A program made the translations under genes and the position numbers. Positions 9,021-17,819 of a DNA stretch of 64,000 bases are shown here, piece after piece. The stretch lies in the NCBI RefSeq assembly GCF_005405165.1, contig NZ_BJDN01000001.1, forward strand, positions 1-64,000. The letters run 5' to 3'. The notes beneath the pieces are model-generated. The model did not search any database. It saw only the letters and a program-made list of their open reading frames with translations, and had not been told where the DNA came from. The stretch's first letter is position 1, and each line of letters opens with the position of its first letter. The DNA is from Loigolactobacillus binensis. GTDB lineage: Bacteria; Bacillota; Bacilli; Lactobacillales; Lactobacillaceae.

Positions 9021-10319
9021 ATGAATAAGAAACGGATCGTCAGTGCGACACTTGCTAGTGCCCTTTTGTTTGCGCCTTTTTTGGGCCAAACATCTTCGGT
9101 TTTGGCGGATAGTTTTTATGCGAATCAGACGAATGCAGAACGGGCGGATATTACTAATTGGGTTGCTAACGATACTGAACAAATTAGCAGCAATATCAGT
9201 TCACAACATATTGACGTTAATAACTTGGATCAAAGCAATTATATTATTCAGTGGGGTGATACGTTATCGGGTATTTCAGCCGCGACGGGGATCTCGGTAC
9301 GTAAATTAGCTTATGATAACAATATTAAAAATGTTGATTTGATCTACGCCGGTGATACGTTGATATTAAATCGTGACGGTTATGTGCCAGCTAATTGGGA
9401 CTATCAAGGCGACGGTACTTGGGTCGCTAACACGAAAGTCACGATCAATAATTTTACCGATAATAGTGATAATTCTGTTAATATCAACGTTTCACCTGTG
9501 ACTGTAAATGATAAGAGTACCAACAATTCTACAAATATTTACGCTTCACCGGCTGACCCTGAACCAACAACCGCCACTGCTGATGGCGATGCAACTGCTG
9601 TAACTTCTAGTAGCGTTGAAAGTAGCAGTACTGAATCTAAAGCTGCATCCTCTAAGCAAGCGGACGCTGATTCAGATACCGGAACTGCAAGTAGTACTGA
9701 TACTTCGCGCGCAACAACGGCGCCGTTAGATGATGATGAATTCGCTGATGCCATCACGGCTAAGTTAGCCGATAAATTAGGCCTCGAAGATGAATCTGAA
9801 TTAACCGTTGATTTTACGGAACAAGATGCGGATGCTACTACAGACAGTGAAAGTAGTGCTACTGAAGACGAAGATACTGAATCAGTGGCTGATGAATCCA
9901 GTGATGCGGATGCCGCCAGTGAAGATTCTGAAACTGAAGCACTTTATACTGAAGATCAGCCGATCGTAACGCGCAACACGAAGCAAACGACTAAAAATGC
10001 TAATAAATTAGCTAAGAAGATCTATCGGCAATTAAAAGTGGATGATAAATTAAGTGAGATCAAGGATGCGACGGATATTGAAGTGATCGTGATCGCAACT
10101 GATGATGGCTTCGACTTTAATGTTGCTTTACCAACGGACACCGATACGGATAGTTCAGACGCAACAACCGATACGGATAGTTCTAGTGACGATGCTGATT
10201 CAGCAACAGATGACACAGAATCTGCGGAAGACAGTACTAGTGAGAACGAAAATGAGGCTAGCGACACGACCTTCACAACTAATTCTGATCAAGCTGCTAA
10301 TACCGATGTCGCTGAATAA
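9021..10319 (+). CDS. Secreted LysM-domain protein with long acidic Ser/Thr/Asp-rich region
   Basis: 432 residues. A signal peptide (residues 1-29, cleavage probably after VLA) precedes one LysM domain (about 73-117, NYIIQWGDTLSGISAATG), which binds peptidoglycan. Residues about 175-250, 270-315 and 385-432 are low-complexity and rich in Asp, Glu, Ser and Thr; two short structured-looking segments (EFADAITAKLADKLGLEDE and KLAKKIYRQLKVDDKLSEIKD) interrupt them. No catalytic domain or LPxTG anchor is visible. TTGGAGGA stands 10 bp before the ATG, and TATACT at 8978-8983 may be its -10 box. It is likely a cell-wall-bound surface protein. Confidence 0.8.
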   Translation: MNKKRIVSATLASALLFAPFLGQTSSVLADSFYANQTNAERADITNWVANDTEQISSNISSQHIDVNNLDQSNYIIQWGDTLSGISAATGISVRKLAYDNNIKNVDLIYAGDTLILNRDGYVPANWDYQGDGTWVANTKVTINNFTDNSDNSVNINVSPVTVNDKSTNNSTNIYASPADPEPTTATADGDATAVTSSSVESSSTESKAASSKQADADSDTGTASSTDTSRATTAPLDDDEFADAITAKLADKLGLEDESELTVDFTEQDADATTDSESSATEDEDTESVADESSDADAASEDSETEALYTEDQPIVTRNTKQTTKNANKLAKKIYRQLKVDDKLSEIKDATDIEVIVIATDDGFDFNVALPTDTDTDSSDATTDTDSSSDDADSATDDTESAEDSTSENENEASDTTFTTNSDQAANTDVAE

Positions 10320-10349
10320 CGTCAACTAAGTGAGGGGAATTAGGAACCA

Positions 10350-10817
10350 ATGAAGAAAAAGAAATGGGTAATTTTGGGGTTATTGATCGTTATTATTTTG
10401 GCTGTTGGCGGCGGCTTTTACTGGAATATGAGCCATTCAGTGGCACAGCGTATCCCGGGGAATACTTACCGCTACCAAAGTGTGTCCAAAGATAAGTCGC
10501 TTTACGTGACCTTTGCGCAAAGCGGTAACAAAATTGTGGTCAACCAGGATAAAAATACCGCGCTAAACGCCGGCAAAAGTCAAAGTGCTTTTGATAAAGA
10601 GTACGCGGCGCAATCTAAGGAAATAACTTGGAATTACAAGGCTGAAGGCGGTACGCTAACTTTGGCGCAGATCAAAGATAATAAGGTTTCGCAATGGCAG
10701 TATAATAAGATCCTTGCGACCAACAGCAAATTCACCGCCCGGAGTTTTACTTATCAGATCGCACAAGCAGGACAAGGGCAAGTAAAAAGTAAAACGGTTT
10801 TTGAAAAGGTAAATTGA
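10350..10817 (+). CDS. Membrane-anchored small protein of unknown function
   Basis: 155 residues. KKKK is followed by one strong hydrophobic segment (about residues 6-25), then a soluble extracellular part with alternating beta-type sequence (NTYRYQSVSKDKSLYVTFAQ). The N terminus lacks a lipobox, so it is a single-pass anchored protein, not a lipoprotein. I recognise no family with confidence; its form resembles small lactobacillar surface proteins. It lies 30 bp after the LysM gene with no terminator between, so the two may share a transcript and act at the cell surface. Confidence 0.7.
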   Translation: MKKKKWVILGLLIVIILAVGGGFYWNMSHSVAQRIPGNTYRYQSVSKDKSLYVTFAQSGNKIVVNQDKNTALNAGKSQSAFDKEYAAQSKEITWNYKAEGGTLTLAQIKDNKVSQWQYNKILATNSKFTARSFTYQIAQAGQGQVKSKTVFEKVN

Positions 10818-10880
10818 GCGTGGCCTTAGTTTTTAGTTGGTTGGGAGCCGAAATGCAGATCACGAAGACCGAGCTGATAC

Positions 10881-10930
10881 AAATAAAGGACGCTGTGACA
10901 TTGATCCAATGCCATAGCGTCCTTTATTTA
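10881..10930. terminator. Bidirectional terminator
   Basis: A long near-perfect hairpin (AAATAAAGGACGCT...AGCGTCCTTTATTT) lies between convergent genes, with A tract on one side and T tract on the other. It overlaps the last codons of the minus-strand transporter gene. Confidence 0.8.
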
Positions 10931-11871
10931 TTGGTTGCCGGATCGACAGGTAAGTTTTGGTGCCATAAATAATTCAAATAGCGTAGGAAAATACAGCCGA
11001 CGACGACTAATGCGATCAGGCTTTCACCACGAGCGGCTAACTGAAGCCAAAAAGTGTGCTGCCCGGCTTGTTGCAGGTAATCAACTAAATAGGTTAGTCC
11101 CAGTGCGCTGATCACTAGCGGAAAGGTAAAGGCCGCATAGCTGGGGTAAAAGGGCAGCTGCGCTAGCCGCGGCATCAGCAGTAGAACGAACAAGTAGGCG
11201 AGCTGCGCTAATATAACAAGCGACCATAGTAGATTCATTTGTAGGTGGGCGAAATCACGCAGATAACCGGCGAGGCAAAGTGAACCAGGTGCGGCGATCA
11301 CGGTGATCAACGGCAGCGTTGCTTCAGGCATTTGGCGGACGATCAGAACACGCCACAAAACCAGCGGTAGCAGAATTAAATAAGTCCCTAACGCTAACCA
11401 GAAGGTGATTTGGCCTAGTAGCGGATTGAAATGTGCCGCGGTCAACGGGATGACGCCGGTGCCGACGTAGACGATAAACCAACTAGGATAGATCTGGGTC
11501 AGGCGCAAATGCGCAGTATCGACAAAACGCCACGTAAAGTAGCCTAACAGGCCATATTGTAAAAATACGCCGGCATACCAAATAGTATTAGCTAAAATTG
11601 GATAAGCAGTGAAAAAAGTTGCCGCCACCAGCAAGGCCATGGAAAAATTGGGGAACACTGAGGCGATGATCGGATCACGCAATAACGCCAACGTTTGCCG
11701 GGGGGCATTAATAAATTTAAACACGATCAGTAGGATCAAGGTGATACCGCTGATACCGAAAAAGTCCCCAAGTACTAAGTGTTGGTAGTCTTTGAATAGA
11801 TTACCTAAGGACAACAAAGCTAAAATTAAGCCGCAAATTGGCAGCGGAATCGACTTTAAAAATTTGGTCAA
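10924..11871 (-). CDS. TDT-family transporter (tellurite-resistance/dicarboxylate type)
   Basis: 315 residues with about ten membrane segments and the family features FPNFSMALLVAATFF near the N terminus and YPSWFIVYVGTGVIPLTAA mid-protein. TDT members include C4-dicarboxylate carriers, tellurite-resistance proteins and SLAC1-like anion channels; substrate cannot be told here. The start is decided by a ribosome site: on the minus strand GGGAGG precedes TTG at 11871 by 7 bp, while the ATG 12 codons further upstream has none. It is transcribed alone, convergent with the small membrane-protein gene and divergent from purA. Confidence 0.75.
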   Translation of the reverse strand: MTKFLKSIPLPICGLILALLSLGNLFKDYQHLVLGDFFGISGITLILLIVFKFINAPRQTLALLRDPIIASVFPNFSMALLVAATFFTAYPILANTIWYAGVFLQYGLLGYFTWRFVDTAHLRLTQIYPSWFIVYVGTGVIPLTAAHFNPLLGQITFWLALGTYLILLPLVLWRVLIVRQMPEATLPLITVIAAPGSLCLAGYLRDFAHLQMNLLWSLVILAQLAYLFVLLLMPRLAQLPFYPSYAAFTFPLVISALGLTYLVDYLQQAGQHTFWLQLAARGESLIALVVVGCIFLRYLNYLWHQNLPVDPATNK

Positions 11872-12012
11872 ACGACCACCTCCCACTTTATAATAAGCTG
11901 GTTTCATTTTACGAAAGATTCGTAATTTTTACAACTAACGTATTTATATCAAATTAATGTTCGGATTTTAAGTGATAATTTATTAAATTAAAAAAATTCA
12001 TTCGGATTTAAC

Positions 12013-12041
12013 TTGAAGTCAATGTCTTTTATTGCTAAAAT
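12013..12041 (+). promoter_or_regulatory. purA promoter
   Basis: TTGAAG (12013-12018), exactly 17 bp, then TAAAAT (12036-12041) preceded by TG one base upstream (extended -10). Transcription would start near 12048, so the in-frame TTG at 12013 cannot be the start codon. Confidence 0.7.
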
Positions 12042-12102
12042 GAGCATTGGTGTGTTGTTGCGTTGCAGCAAGACATACACTAATTCAATGAGGTGTTATT
12101 AT

Positions 12103-13395
12103 ATGGCATCAGTTGTTGTAGTAGGATCCCAATGGGGCGATGAAGGAAAAGGAAAAATCACCGATTTCCTAGGCGAAAGTGCGGATATTATTGCTCGCTC
12201 ACAAGGCGGCGACAACGCGGGACATACGATCCACGCGCAAGGTAAGATCTTAAAACTTCGCTTAATTCCATCCGGTATTCTCTATCCAAACAAACTCTCG
12301 ATCATCGGTAACGGTGTGGTGGTCAATCCAGAGTCTTTGGTAGCAGAATTGGACTACTTAGCTGAGAATGGGGTAACGGCGGATAATCTACGGATCTCCG
12401 ACCGCGCCCACGTAATCTTACCCTACCATATCGAACTTGACCGCTTGCAGGAAGCAAGTAAAGGCGATCAAAAAATCGGCACGACTAATCGCGGTATTGG
12501 CCCGGCTTATATGGACAAAGCGGCGCGTACTGGGATTCGGATGGTCGACTTACTCGATAAGGACATTTTTGCAGCAAAATTACGGGCAAATCTCGACTTT
12601 AAGAATCAGCTATTTACCAAAATTTATGGCGGTCAAGCACTTGATTTTGATGATATTTTTGAAAAATTTTATGCTTATGGTCAGCGTTTAAAGCAATATG
12701 TTGCCGATACGTCGGTGATTTTAAACGCAGCGTTTGACAAGGGACAGAAGGTTTTATTTGAAGGCGCGCAAGGCGTTATGCTGGATATTGATCAAGGGAC
12801 TTACCCCTTCGTCACTTCGTCTAACCCAGTTGCTGGCGGTGTGACTGTCGGTAACGGCGTTGGGCCAACTCAGATCAACCGGGTCGTCGGTGTCTGCAAG
12901 GCCTATACATCGCGGGTCGGCGATGGTCCATTTCCAACGGAATTATTGAATGAAACTGGTGATTTCTTACGTGAAGCCGGTCATGAATATGGTACGGTAA
13001 CCAAGCGGCCACGGCGGATCGGTTGGTTTGATGCAGTAGTCATGCGTCACGCCAAGCGTGTTTCGGGTTTAACGGACCTTTGTTTAAACTGTTTAGATGT
13101 TTTAACTGGTTTAGATACCGTGAAGATCTGTACTGCTTATGAACGCAACGGGGAAACGATCTATCATTATCCTGCTAGCTTGCCGGAATTAGCGCAGTGT
13201 CAGCCAATTTATGAAGAAATGCCGGGTTGGCAAGAAGATATTACTGGCGTTAAAACGTTGGCAGAATTACCAGTAAACGCGCGGCATTATGTTGAACGGG
13301 TCGCAGCGTTGATCGGTGTGGATATTGCTACTTTCTCGGTTGGTCCTGATCGTGACCAAACCAATGTTTTAACTGATATTTGGGCTGAAGCCTAA
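12103..13395 (+). CDS. purA: Adenylosuccinate synthase
   Basis: 430 residues, full length. It opens with [18 protein letters not shown], the GTP-binding and catalytic loop (Asp13 and Lys region), followed by GGDNAGHT (catalytic His), [40 protein letters not shown] and [11 protein letters not shown]. It joins IMP and aspartate using GTP in AMP synthesis. TGAGGTG lies about 8 bp before the ATG. It appears monocistronic, with its own promoter and terminator. Confidence 0.97.
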   Translation: MASVVVVGSQWGDEGKGKITDFLGESADIIARSQGGDNAGHTIHAQGKILKLRLIPSGILYPNKLSIIGNGVVVNPESLVAELDYLAENGVTADNLRISDRAHVILPYHIELDRLQEASKGDQKIGTTNRGIGPAYMDKAARTGIRMVDLLDKDIFAAKLRANLDFKNQLFTKIYGGQALDFDDIFEKFYAYGQRLKQYVADTSVILNAAFDKGQKVLFEGAQGVMLDIDQGTYPFVTSSNPVAGGVTVGNGVGPTQINRVVGVCKAYTSRVGDGPFPTELLNETGDFLREAGHEYGTVTKRPRRIGWFDAVVMRHAKRVSGLTDLCLNCLDVLTGLDTVKICTAYERNGETIYHYPASLPELAQCQPIYEEMPGWQEDITGVKTLAELPVNARHYVERVAALIGVDIATFSVGPDRDQTNVLTDIWAEA

Positions 13396-13397
13396 GT

Positions 13398-13437
13398 AAA
13401 ATAGCCGTAGCGGTAAATGCTGCGGCTATTTGTTTAC
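13398..13437 (+). terminator. purA terminator
   Basis: AAATAGCCGTAGC pairs with GCTGCGGCTATTT (one G-U pair), followed by a weak T-rich tail. The rest of 13440-13606 holds nothing I recognise. Confidence 0.65.
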
Positions 13438-13606
13438 GCTAAATTAGTTGGTAATGACGTAGTTTTGAGGTTTGGTGACTGAACAACAGCACACAGCGGC
13501 CTGAAATCTGCTCTGATTTATTTCAACCTAATTTCAAAGCTGTAAAAATTAACTGAAGCAGGTAACTTTGCGCCGCTAGCTTCCGGTTGAGAATAAAAGA
13601 AAAAGG

Positions 13607-14404
13607 TTAGCCAAAGTATTCCTTCGGATAACCTTCCCCAATTTTATGCACGATCTTCAGTGGTTGTTGTGGTGCTTGGCTAGCTAGTTTTTCGCTGCGT
13701 TGAACAAAATCTTTGAACAGTTCTTGCATCTCCGTGTAGTGTTTATACATGTTTTCAGGATGCCATTGCACGGCTAAAATCTGGTCACTGTCGACGGATT
13801 CAACGGCCTCGATAACGTGATCATCGGCGTAAGCAACACTGCGCAAACTAGGTGCTAATTCCTTAACGGCTTCGTGATGGCGCGAATTAACGTAAGGACG
13901 GGCACCTAGCAAGGAAAGTAAACGGGAATCAGGTTCAACGGTGATATGGTGCGTTGGTAAATTACCTGGTGCCGTCTGTGAATGTTTCATTTGCGCCGCA
14001 GGATCTTCGGAAAGATCTTGGTACAAAGTGCCACCGAGGGCGACATTGATCACTTGCATGCCGCGACAGATTCCGAAAATACTTTTACCCGCTAATAATG
14101 ATTGTTTGACCAGCTCGATCTCGAAACGATCGCGGGGAATATAGGTTTGACCTAAATTCATGTGGGGTTCTTCGTGATAAAAAGTTGGGTCCACATCAGA
14201 ACCACCAAGGAAAAGAACGCCGTCGAAAGTTTCAATATAATCAGTTACGTTTTCAGGGGCGCTGTTAGGTAGAATGATGGGGATGCCACCAGATTTTAGA
14301 ACCGCATTGACCGCCATTCGGGGCGCAAAGTCAGCGTTGCGTTCGTTGATCACTTTTGTGGCTTCGGTTAGCGTATCGGCAGGTATTGCGATTCTTGGTC
14401 TCAT
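13607..14404 (-). CDS. Class I glutamine amidotransferase-like (peptidase C26) protein
   Basis: 265 residues of the gamma-glutamyl hydrolase/gamma-glutamyl-GABA hydrolase (PuuD-like) family. FLGGSDVDP, the nucleophile cysteine in FGICRGMQVINVALGGTL, RHHEAVKELAP and the QWHPE histidine/glutamate pair are all present, so the triad is complete. It probably cleaves gamma-glutamyl amides; the true substrate is unknown. The ATG at 14404 is preceded on its strand by GAGAGGGGAC; a start six codons upstream would leave that site inside the gene. It is transcribed alone. Confidence 0.85.
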   Translation of the reverse strand: MRPRIAIPADTLTEATKVINERNADFAPRMAVNAVLKSGGIPIILPNSAPENVTDYIETFDGVLFLGGSDVDPTFYHEEPHMNLGQTYIPRDRFEIELVKQSLLAGKSIFGICRGMQVINVALGGTLYQDLSEDPAAQMKHSQTAPGNLPTHHITVEPDSRLLSLLGARPYVNSRHHEAVKELAPSLRSVAYADDHVIEAVESVDSDQILAVQWHPENMYKHYTEMQELFKDFVQRSEKLASQAPQQPLKIVHKIGEGYPKEYFG

Positions 14405-14581
14405 GAATGAGTCCCCTCTCATTGGAATTTAATAATAGCCAAACTATAAAGCAAAAGTAGTTAATTAGCAAGCGCCTTGTTCAGATTACTTTAAGAAAGT
14501 CTAAAAAGGGTGCGCATTCCGTCACCAGCAGTTACATTTGCAATCATTTATGTTAGACTAATTGCCTTGGTGGCTAATAAA

Positions 14582-14617
14582 AAATACCTTAACCCACAAA
14601 TGTGAATTAAGGTATTA
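14582..14617 (-). terminator. tRNA-Lys terminator
   Basis: Read on the minus strand, AATACCTTAA pairs with TTAAGGTATT around a short CACA/TGTG helix and is followed by a T run, directly after the tRNA. Confidence 0.75.
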
Positions 14618-14623
14618 CTATGA

Positions 14624-14696
14624 TGGAGCGCCAGGGGATCGAACCCTGGACCCACGGATTAAGAGTCCGTTGCTCTGCCAGCTGAGCTAGCGCTCC
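14624..14696 (-). tRNA. tRNA-Lys (anticodon CTT)
   Basis: On the minus strand 73 nt fold as a full cloverleaf: acceptor GGAGCGC/GCGCTCC with discriminator A, D-loop AGCTCAGCTGGCAGAGC, anticodon loop CTCTTAA giving CTT, and T-arm CCAGGGTTCGATCCCCTGG. CCA is not encoded. It is a single tRNA with its own terminator, divergent from the walR promoter. Confidence 0.95.
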
Positions 14697-14821
14697 ATGT
14701 CATCAACGAATAATAGTATAGCAAAAATACGGACCGCACGCAATGCTTTTTGCTGAGATTTTTTTACAAGCTGAATTTTTAAACATAATTGGCTTGAGCG
14801 CACGCGCTTTCACAGTGGTCT

Positions 14822-14850
14822 TTGCCAATTTTGATCGGAATGAGTATAAT
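14822..14850 (+). promoter_or_regulatory. walRK promoter
   Basis: TTGCCA (14822-14827), 17 bp, TATAAT (14845-14850). It gives a transcript starting near 14857 with a leader of about 224 nt before walR. Confidence 0.75.
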
Positions 14851-14856
14851 TGATAC

Positions 14857-15080
14857 AAGGTGCATCGTAAGTGATGCAGAATTCAAAATCGATCAGCTCT
14901 AATGGAACGTCAGGGGATCGAGCCCTAAGCGAAAGGTTCTATTAGCATGATTATTGTGAGCAACTGCGCGCAAGCTAGCGTTAGCACGGTGATCAAGTGC
15001 AGGCTGTGAAAAAATTCGTGCAGTGCATGAACGAGTCAGTGAAGCCAGTTCTAAGCTTCGCGAAGGAGGACGACCGATTT
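14857..15080 (+). promoter_or_regulatory. Structured walR leader with tRNA-like fragment
   Basis: The leader contains CTAATGGAAC (14899-14908) pairing with GTTCTATTAG (14936-14945), ten base pairs with one G-U, enclosing a small AGGG/CCCT hairpin. The stretch 14902-14925 matches the 3' arm of the neighbouring tRNA-Lys (read on the plus strand) with three differences in about 24 bases. No T-box consensus, terminator or upstream frame with a ribosome site is evident, so any regulatory role is inference. Confidence 0.5.
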
Positions 15081-15791
15081 ATGGCAAAAAAAATATTAGT
15101 TGTAGATGATGAAAAACCGATTTCGGATATTGTTAAATTTAATTTGACCAAAGAAGGCTATGAGGTAATCACAGCTTACGATGGGGAAGAAGCGTTGGCA
15201 AAGGTCAATGAAAGTAATCCCGATTTAATTCTGTTGGATCTTATGTTACCGAAAATTGATGGCTTGGAAGTAGCCCGGGAGGTTCGTAAGGATCACGATA
15301 TGCCGATCATTATGCTGACCGCCAAGGATTCGGAGATCGATAAAGTTCTAGGTTTGGAAATGGGCGCTGACGATTATGTGACCAAGCCGTTTTCAAACCG
15401 TGAATTAGTGGCGCGTGTTAAAGCTAATTTACGGCGGCAAGGAACGATCGCTAATGCACAATCAGAAGACGATGAAAATAGTGAAATTGAAATTGGGGAT
15501 TTAACGATCCACCCAGATGCCTATATCGTTTCTAAACGCGGCGATAAAATTGAATTAACGCACCGCGAATTTGAATTACTGCATTATTTGGCGCAACATA
15601 TTGGGCAGGTCATGACCCGGGAACATTTGTTACAAACGGTTTGGGGCTATGACTATTTCGGTGACGTTCGGACAGTTGACGTCACAGTACGCCGTTTACG
15701 GGAAAAAATTGAGGATAATCCTAGCCATCCAGAATGGTTAGTCACGCGGCGTGGTGTTGGTTATTATCTACGTAATCCAGACCAAGAGTAG
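15081..15791 (+). CDS. walR: Response regulator WalR (YycF)
   Basis: 236 residues. The receiver domain (about 1-120) has the acidic pair Asp9/Asp10, phosphoacceptor Asp53 in [10 protein letters not shown], and Lys in VTKPFS; an OmpR/PhoB winged helix follows (about 135-233, [21 protein letters not shown] and [15 protein letters not shown]). WalR controls cell-wall hydrolase genes and is essential in most Firmicutes. AAGGAGGAC sits about 8 bp before the ATG; the 28 upstream in-frame codons belong to the leader. It is followed by walK after an unusually long 147-bp gap holding a hairpin. Confidence 0.97.
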   Translation: MAKKILVVDDEKPISDIVKFNLTKEGYEVITAYDGEEALAKVNESNPDLILLDLMLPKIDGLEVAREVRKDHDMPIIMLTAKDSEIDKVLGLEMGADDYVTKPFSNRELVARVKANLRRQGTIANAQSEDDENSEIEIGDLTIHPDAYIVSKRGDKIELTHREFELLHYLAQHIGQVMTREHLLQTVWGYDYFGDVRTVDVTVRRLREKIEDNPSHPEWLVTRRGVGYYLRNPDQE

Positions 15792-15846
15792 CAGCGAATT
15801 TAGCTGTTAAGCACGCGTTAACTAAAAGCGAACTATTTTGGAAAGT

Positions 15847-15914
15847 GGGCCACGTGATCTTTGGTTCTACAGTGCACAAAGCGCGCCAGTAGAGTTGGTC
15901 ACGCGGTCTTTTTA
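15847..15914 (+). terminator. Possible attenuator between walR and walK
   Basis: GGCCACGTGATC (from 15848) pairs with GGTCACGCGGTC (15897-15908), with several G-U pairs, and a run of five T follows. The intervening about 37 nt can pair internally (TCTAC/GTAGA). It resembles a leaky terminator that could set the WalR:WalK ratio. Confidence 0.5.
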
Positions 15915-15938
15915 TTTTGATTTGGGGATATAAATGTA

Positions 15939-17819
15939 ATGAATAAAAAAATTCGTTTCTTTCAATCGATCAATTTTAAAATTGCGATCGTTTTTATTCT
16001 ATTGTTAATGATCACGCTGGAAATTATCGGCGCGTATTTTGTGAAGCAATTAGAACAACAGAATATTGAAACTTTTAAGCAGCAAGTGCAAACACCGGTT
16101 TACGTTAATAATCAGCTCAGCAATCAGTTGTTGAAAAGTAATACGGCGACGGCCAACAAAGCGATCGCCAATATTCTGTCGGATCTCAATAATTCGGCGG
16201 ATATTCGTGTGGTCGATAGTAAAGGTACCGTTCGGGGCACAAGTGATCTGAACGATCAAGGGGTCGTCGGGCAGAAAACAACGGATAATAATATTAAAAA
16301 CGTGTTGTACAACAATCGTTCTTATCAAACCCTATCCTATGATGAAAAAAGTCACGCCAGCTATTACGTCAGTATTGTGCCGTTGGTCAATCCCAACAGT
16401 GACAGTAGTAGTATCGTTGGTGTGATCTATGTGCGTGCTAACATGCAAAGTGTGTACCGCAATATTAATAATATCACGTTGATTTTCTTGACCGCCTCAT
16501 TAGTGGCGGCGCTATTTTCATCAATTATTGCTGTGGTGATTTCGCGGGCGATCACCCGACCGATCGATGAAATGAAGAAGCAGGCGATCCGGATGTCCCG
16601 TGGTGATTATTCTGGGCAAGTGCGCATTTATGGGCGTGATGAATTAGGCCAATTAGCGGTGGCGGTCAATAACTTGTCAGTGCGAGTCGAAGAAGCACAG
16701 GAAGCTTCGGAAGCAGAACGACGGCGTTTGGATAGTGTGCTATCACATATGACTGACGGGGTGATTTCCACTGATCGGCGTGGCAATGTGATCATTATCA
16801 ATGAAGCAGCGGCAGAATTTTTAAATCTTAACGACGAAGAAGTCATCGGACAATCCATTTTGAAAATTCTTAAAATTGAGGCGGACCATACGATTCGTGA
16901 TCTATTGGAAAATCAAACTGAATTGATGTTAGATTTTTCGGCACCAGAACATAGTTTGATATTACACGCTGAATTTTCTTTGATCCAACGCGAAACTGGG
17001 TTTATCAGTGGGATCGTCTGCGTTTTACATGACGTCACCGAACAGCAGAAGAATGAGCGTGAACGGCGGCAGTTTGTTTCCAACGTTTCCCATGAATTAC
17101 GGACGCCGTTAACTTCAATGCGTAGTTATTTGGAGGCCTTAACCGATGGTGCGTGGAAAGATCCTGAAGTCGCGCCTAACTTCTTGCACGTGACGCAGGA
17201 AGAAACGGAACGTATGATCCGCATGATCAATGATCTGTTAAGCCTGTCACGCATGGATTCCGGTACGGTTAAATTAGATATGGAATTGGTCAATCTAAAT
17301 GAATTGTTCAATTATACGTTGAATCGCTTTGATATGATGATCAAATCTGACGTCACTAGTAGTGATAATAATCGAACGGAAGCTAACGTTACGAAAAAGT
17401 ATTCCTTGAAACGTGAATTTACTAAGCGTGATTTATGGGTGGAGATCGATACCGATAAATTTATGCAGGTAGTGGATAATATTATCAATAATGCGATTAA
17501 GTATTCACCAGACGGTGGTGTGATCACCTGTCGGCTATTGGAAACCAACAATCACGTGATCCTCAGTATTTCTGATCAAGGCTTAGGCATTCCGAAGAAG
17601 GACTTGCCCCACGTTTTCGACCGTTTCTACCGGGTAGATAAAGCACGCTCACGAGCGCAGGGGGGAACTGGCTTAGGCTTGGCTATTTCTAAAGAAGTCA
17701 TTGAACGGCTGAATGGGCGGATCTGGGTCGACAGTAAGGAAGGAAAAGGCTCAACGTTCTATATTTCCTTACCGTACCAAGAAGCTTACGAGGAGGATGA
17801 TCTCTGGGATGAAAATTAG
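15939..17819 (+). CDS. walK: Sensor histidine kinase WalK (YycG)
   Basis: 626 residues. A membrane helix (about 13-35), an extracellular Cache-like domain (about 36-177), a second helix (about 178-201), HAMP (about 202-255), PAS (about 262-370), HisKA with phosphoacceptor His385 in VSNVSHELRTPLTS, and HATPase with N box (NIINNAIKYSP), DQGLGIPKKDL and GGTGLGLAIS. It phosphorylates WalR in response to cell-wall status. A GGGGAT site precedes the ATG. Its 3' end overlaps walH by 11 bp, so translation is probably coupled. Confidence 0.97.
   Translation: MNKKIRFFQSINFKIAIVFILLLMITLEIIGAYFVKQLEQQNIETFKQQVQTPVYVNNQLSNQLLKSNTATANKAIANILSDLNNSADIRVVDSKGTVRGTSDLNDQGVVGQKTTDNNIKNVLYNNRSYQTLSYDEKSHASYYVSIVPLVNPNSDSSSIVGVIYVRANMQSVYRNINNITLIFLTASLVAALFSSIIAVVISRAITRPIDEMKKQAIRMSRGDYSGQVRIYGRDELGQLAVAVNNLSVRVEEAQEASEAERRRLDSVLSHMTDGVISTDRRGNVIIINEAAAEFLNLNDEEVIGQSILKILKIEADHTIRDLLENQTELMLDFSAPEHSLILHAEFSLIQRETGFISGIVCVLHDVTEQQKNERERRQFVSNVSHELRTPLTSMRSYLEALTDGAWKDPEVAPNFLHVTQEETERMIRMINDLLSLSRMDSGTVKLDMELVNLNELFNYTLNRFDMMIKSDVTSSDNNRTEANVTKKYSLKREFTKRDLWVEIDTDKFMQVVDNIINNAIKYSPDGGVITCRLLETNNHVILSISDQGLGIPKKDLPHVFDRFYRVDKARSRAQGGTGLGLAISKEVIERLNGRIWVDSKEGKGSTFYISLPYQEAYEEDDLWDEN

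Noticed and set aside
10022-10276. Ser/Val-rich minus-strand frames opposite the LysM protein (also 9539-9757)
   Set aside because: They mirror the Asp/Ser/Thr-rich repeats of the LysM gene, have no ribosome site, and their composition is an artefact of the opposite strand.
14881-15080. T-box riboswitch in the walR leader
   Set aside because: No AGGGTGG-type T-box core, specifier loop or terminator is present; the tRNA-like match is only to the T-arm and acceptor side.
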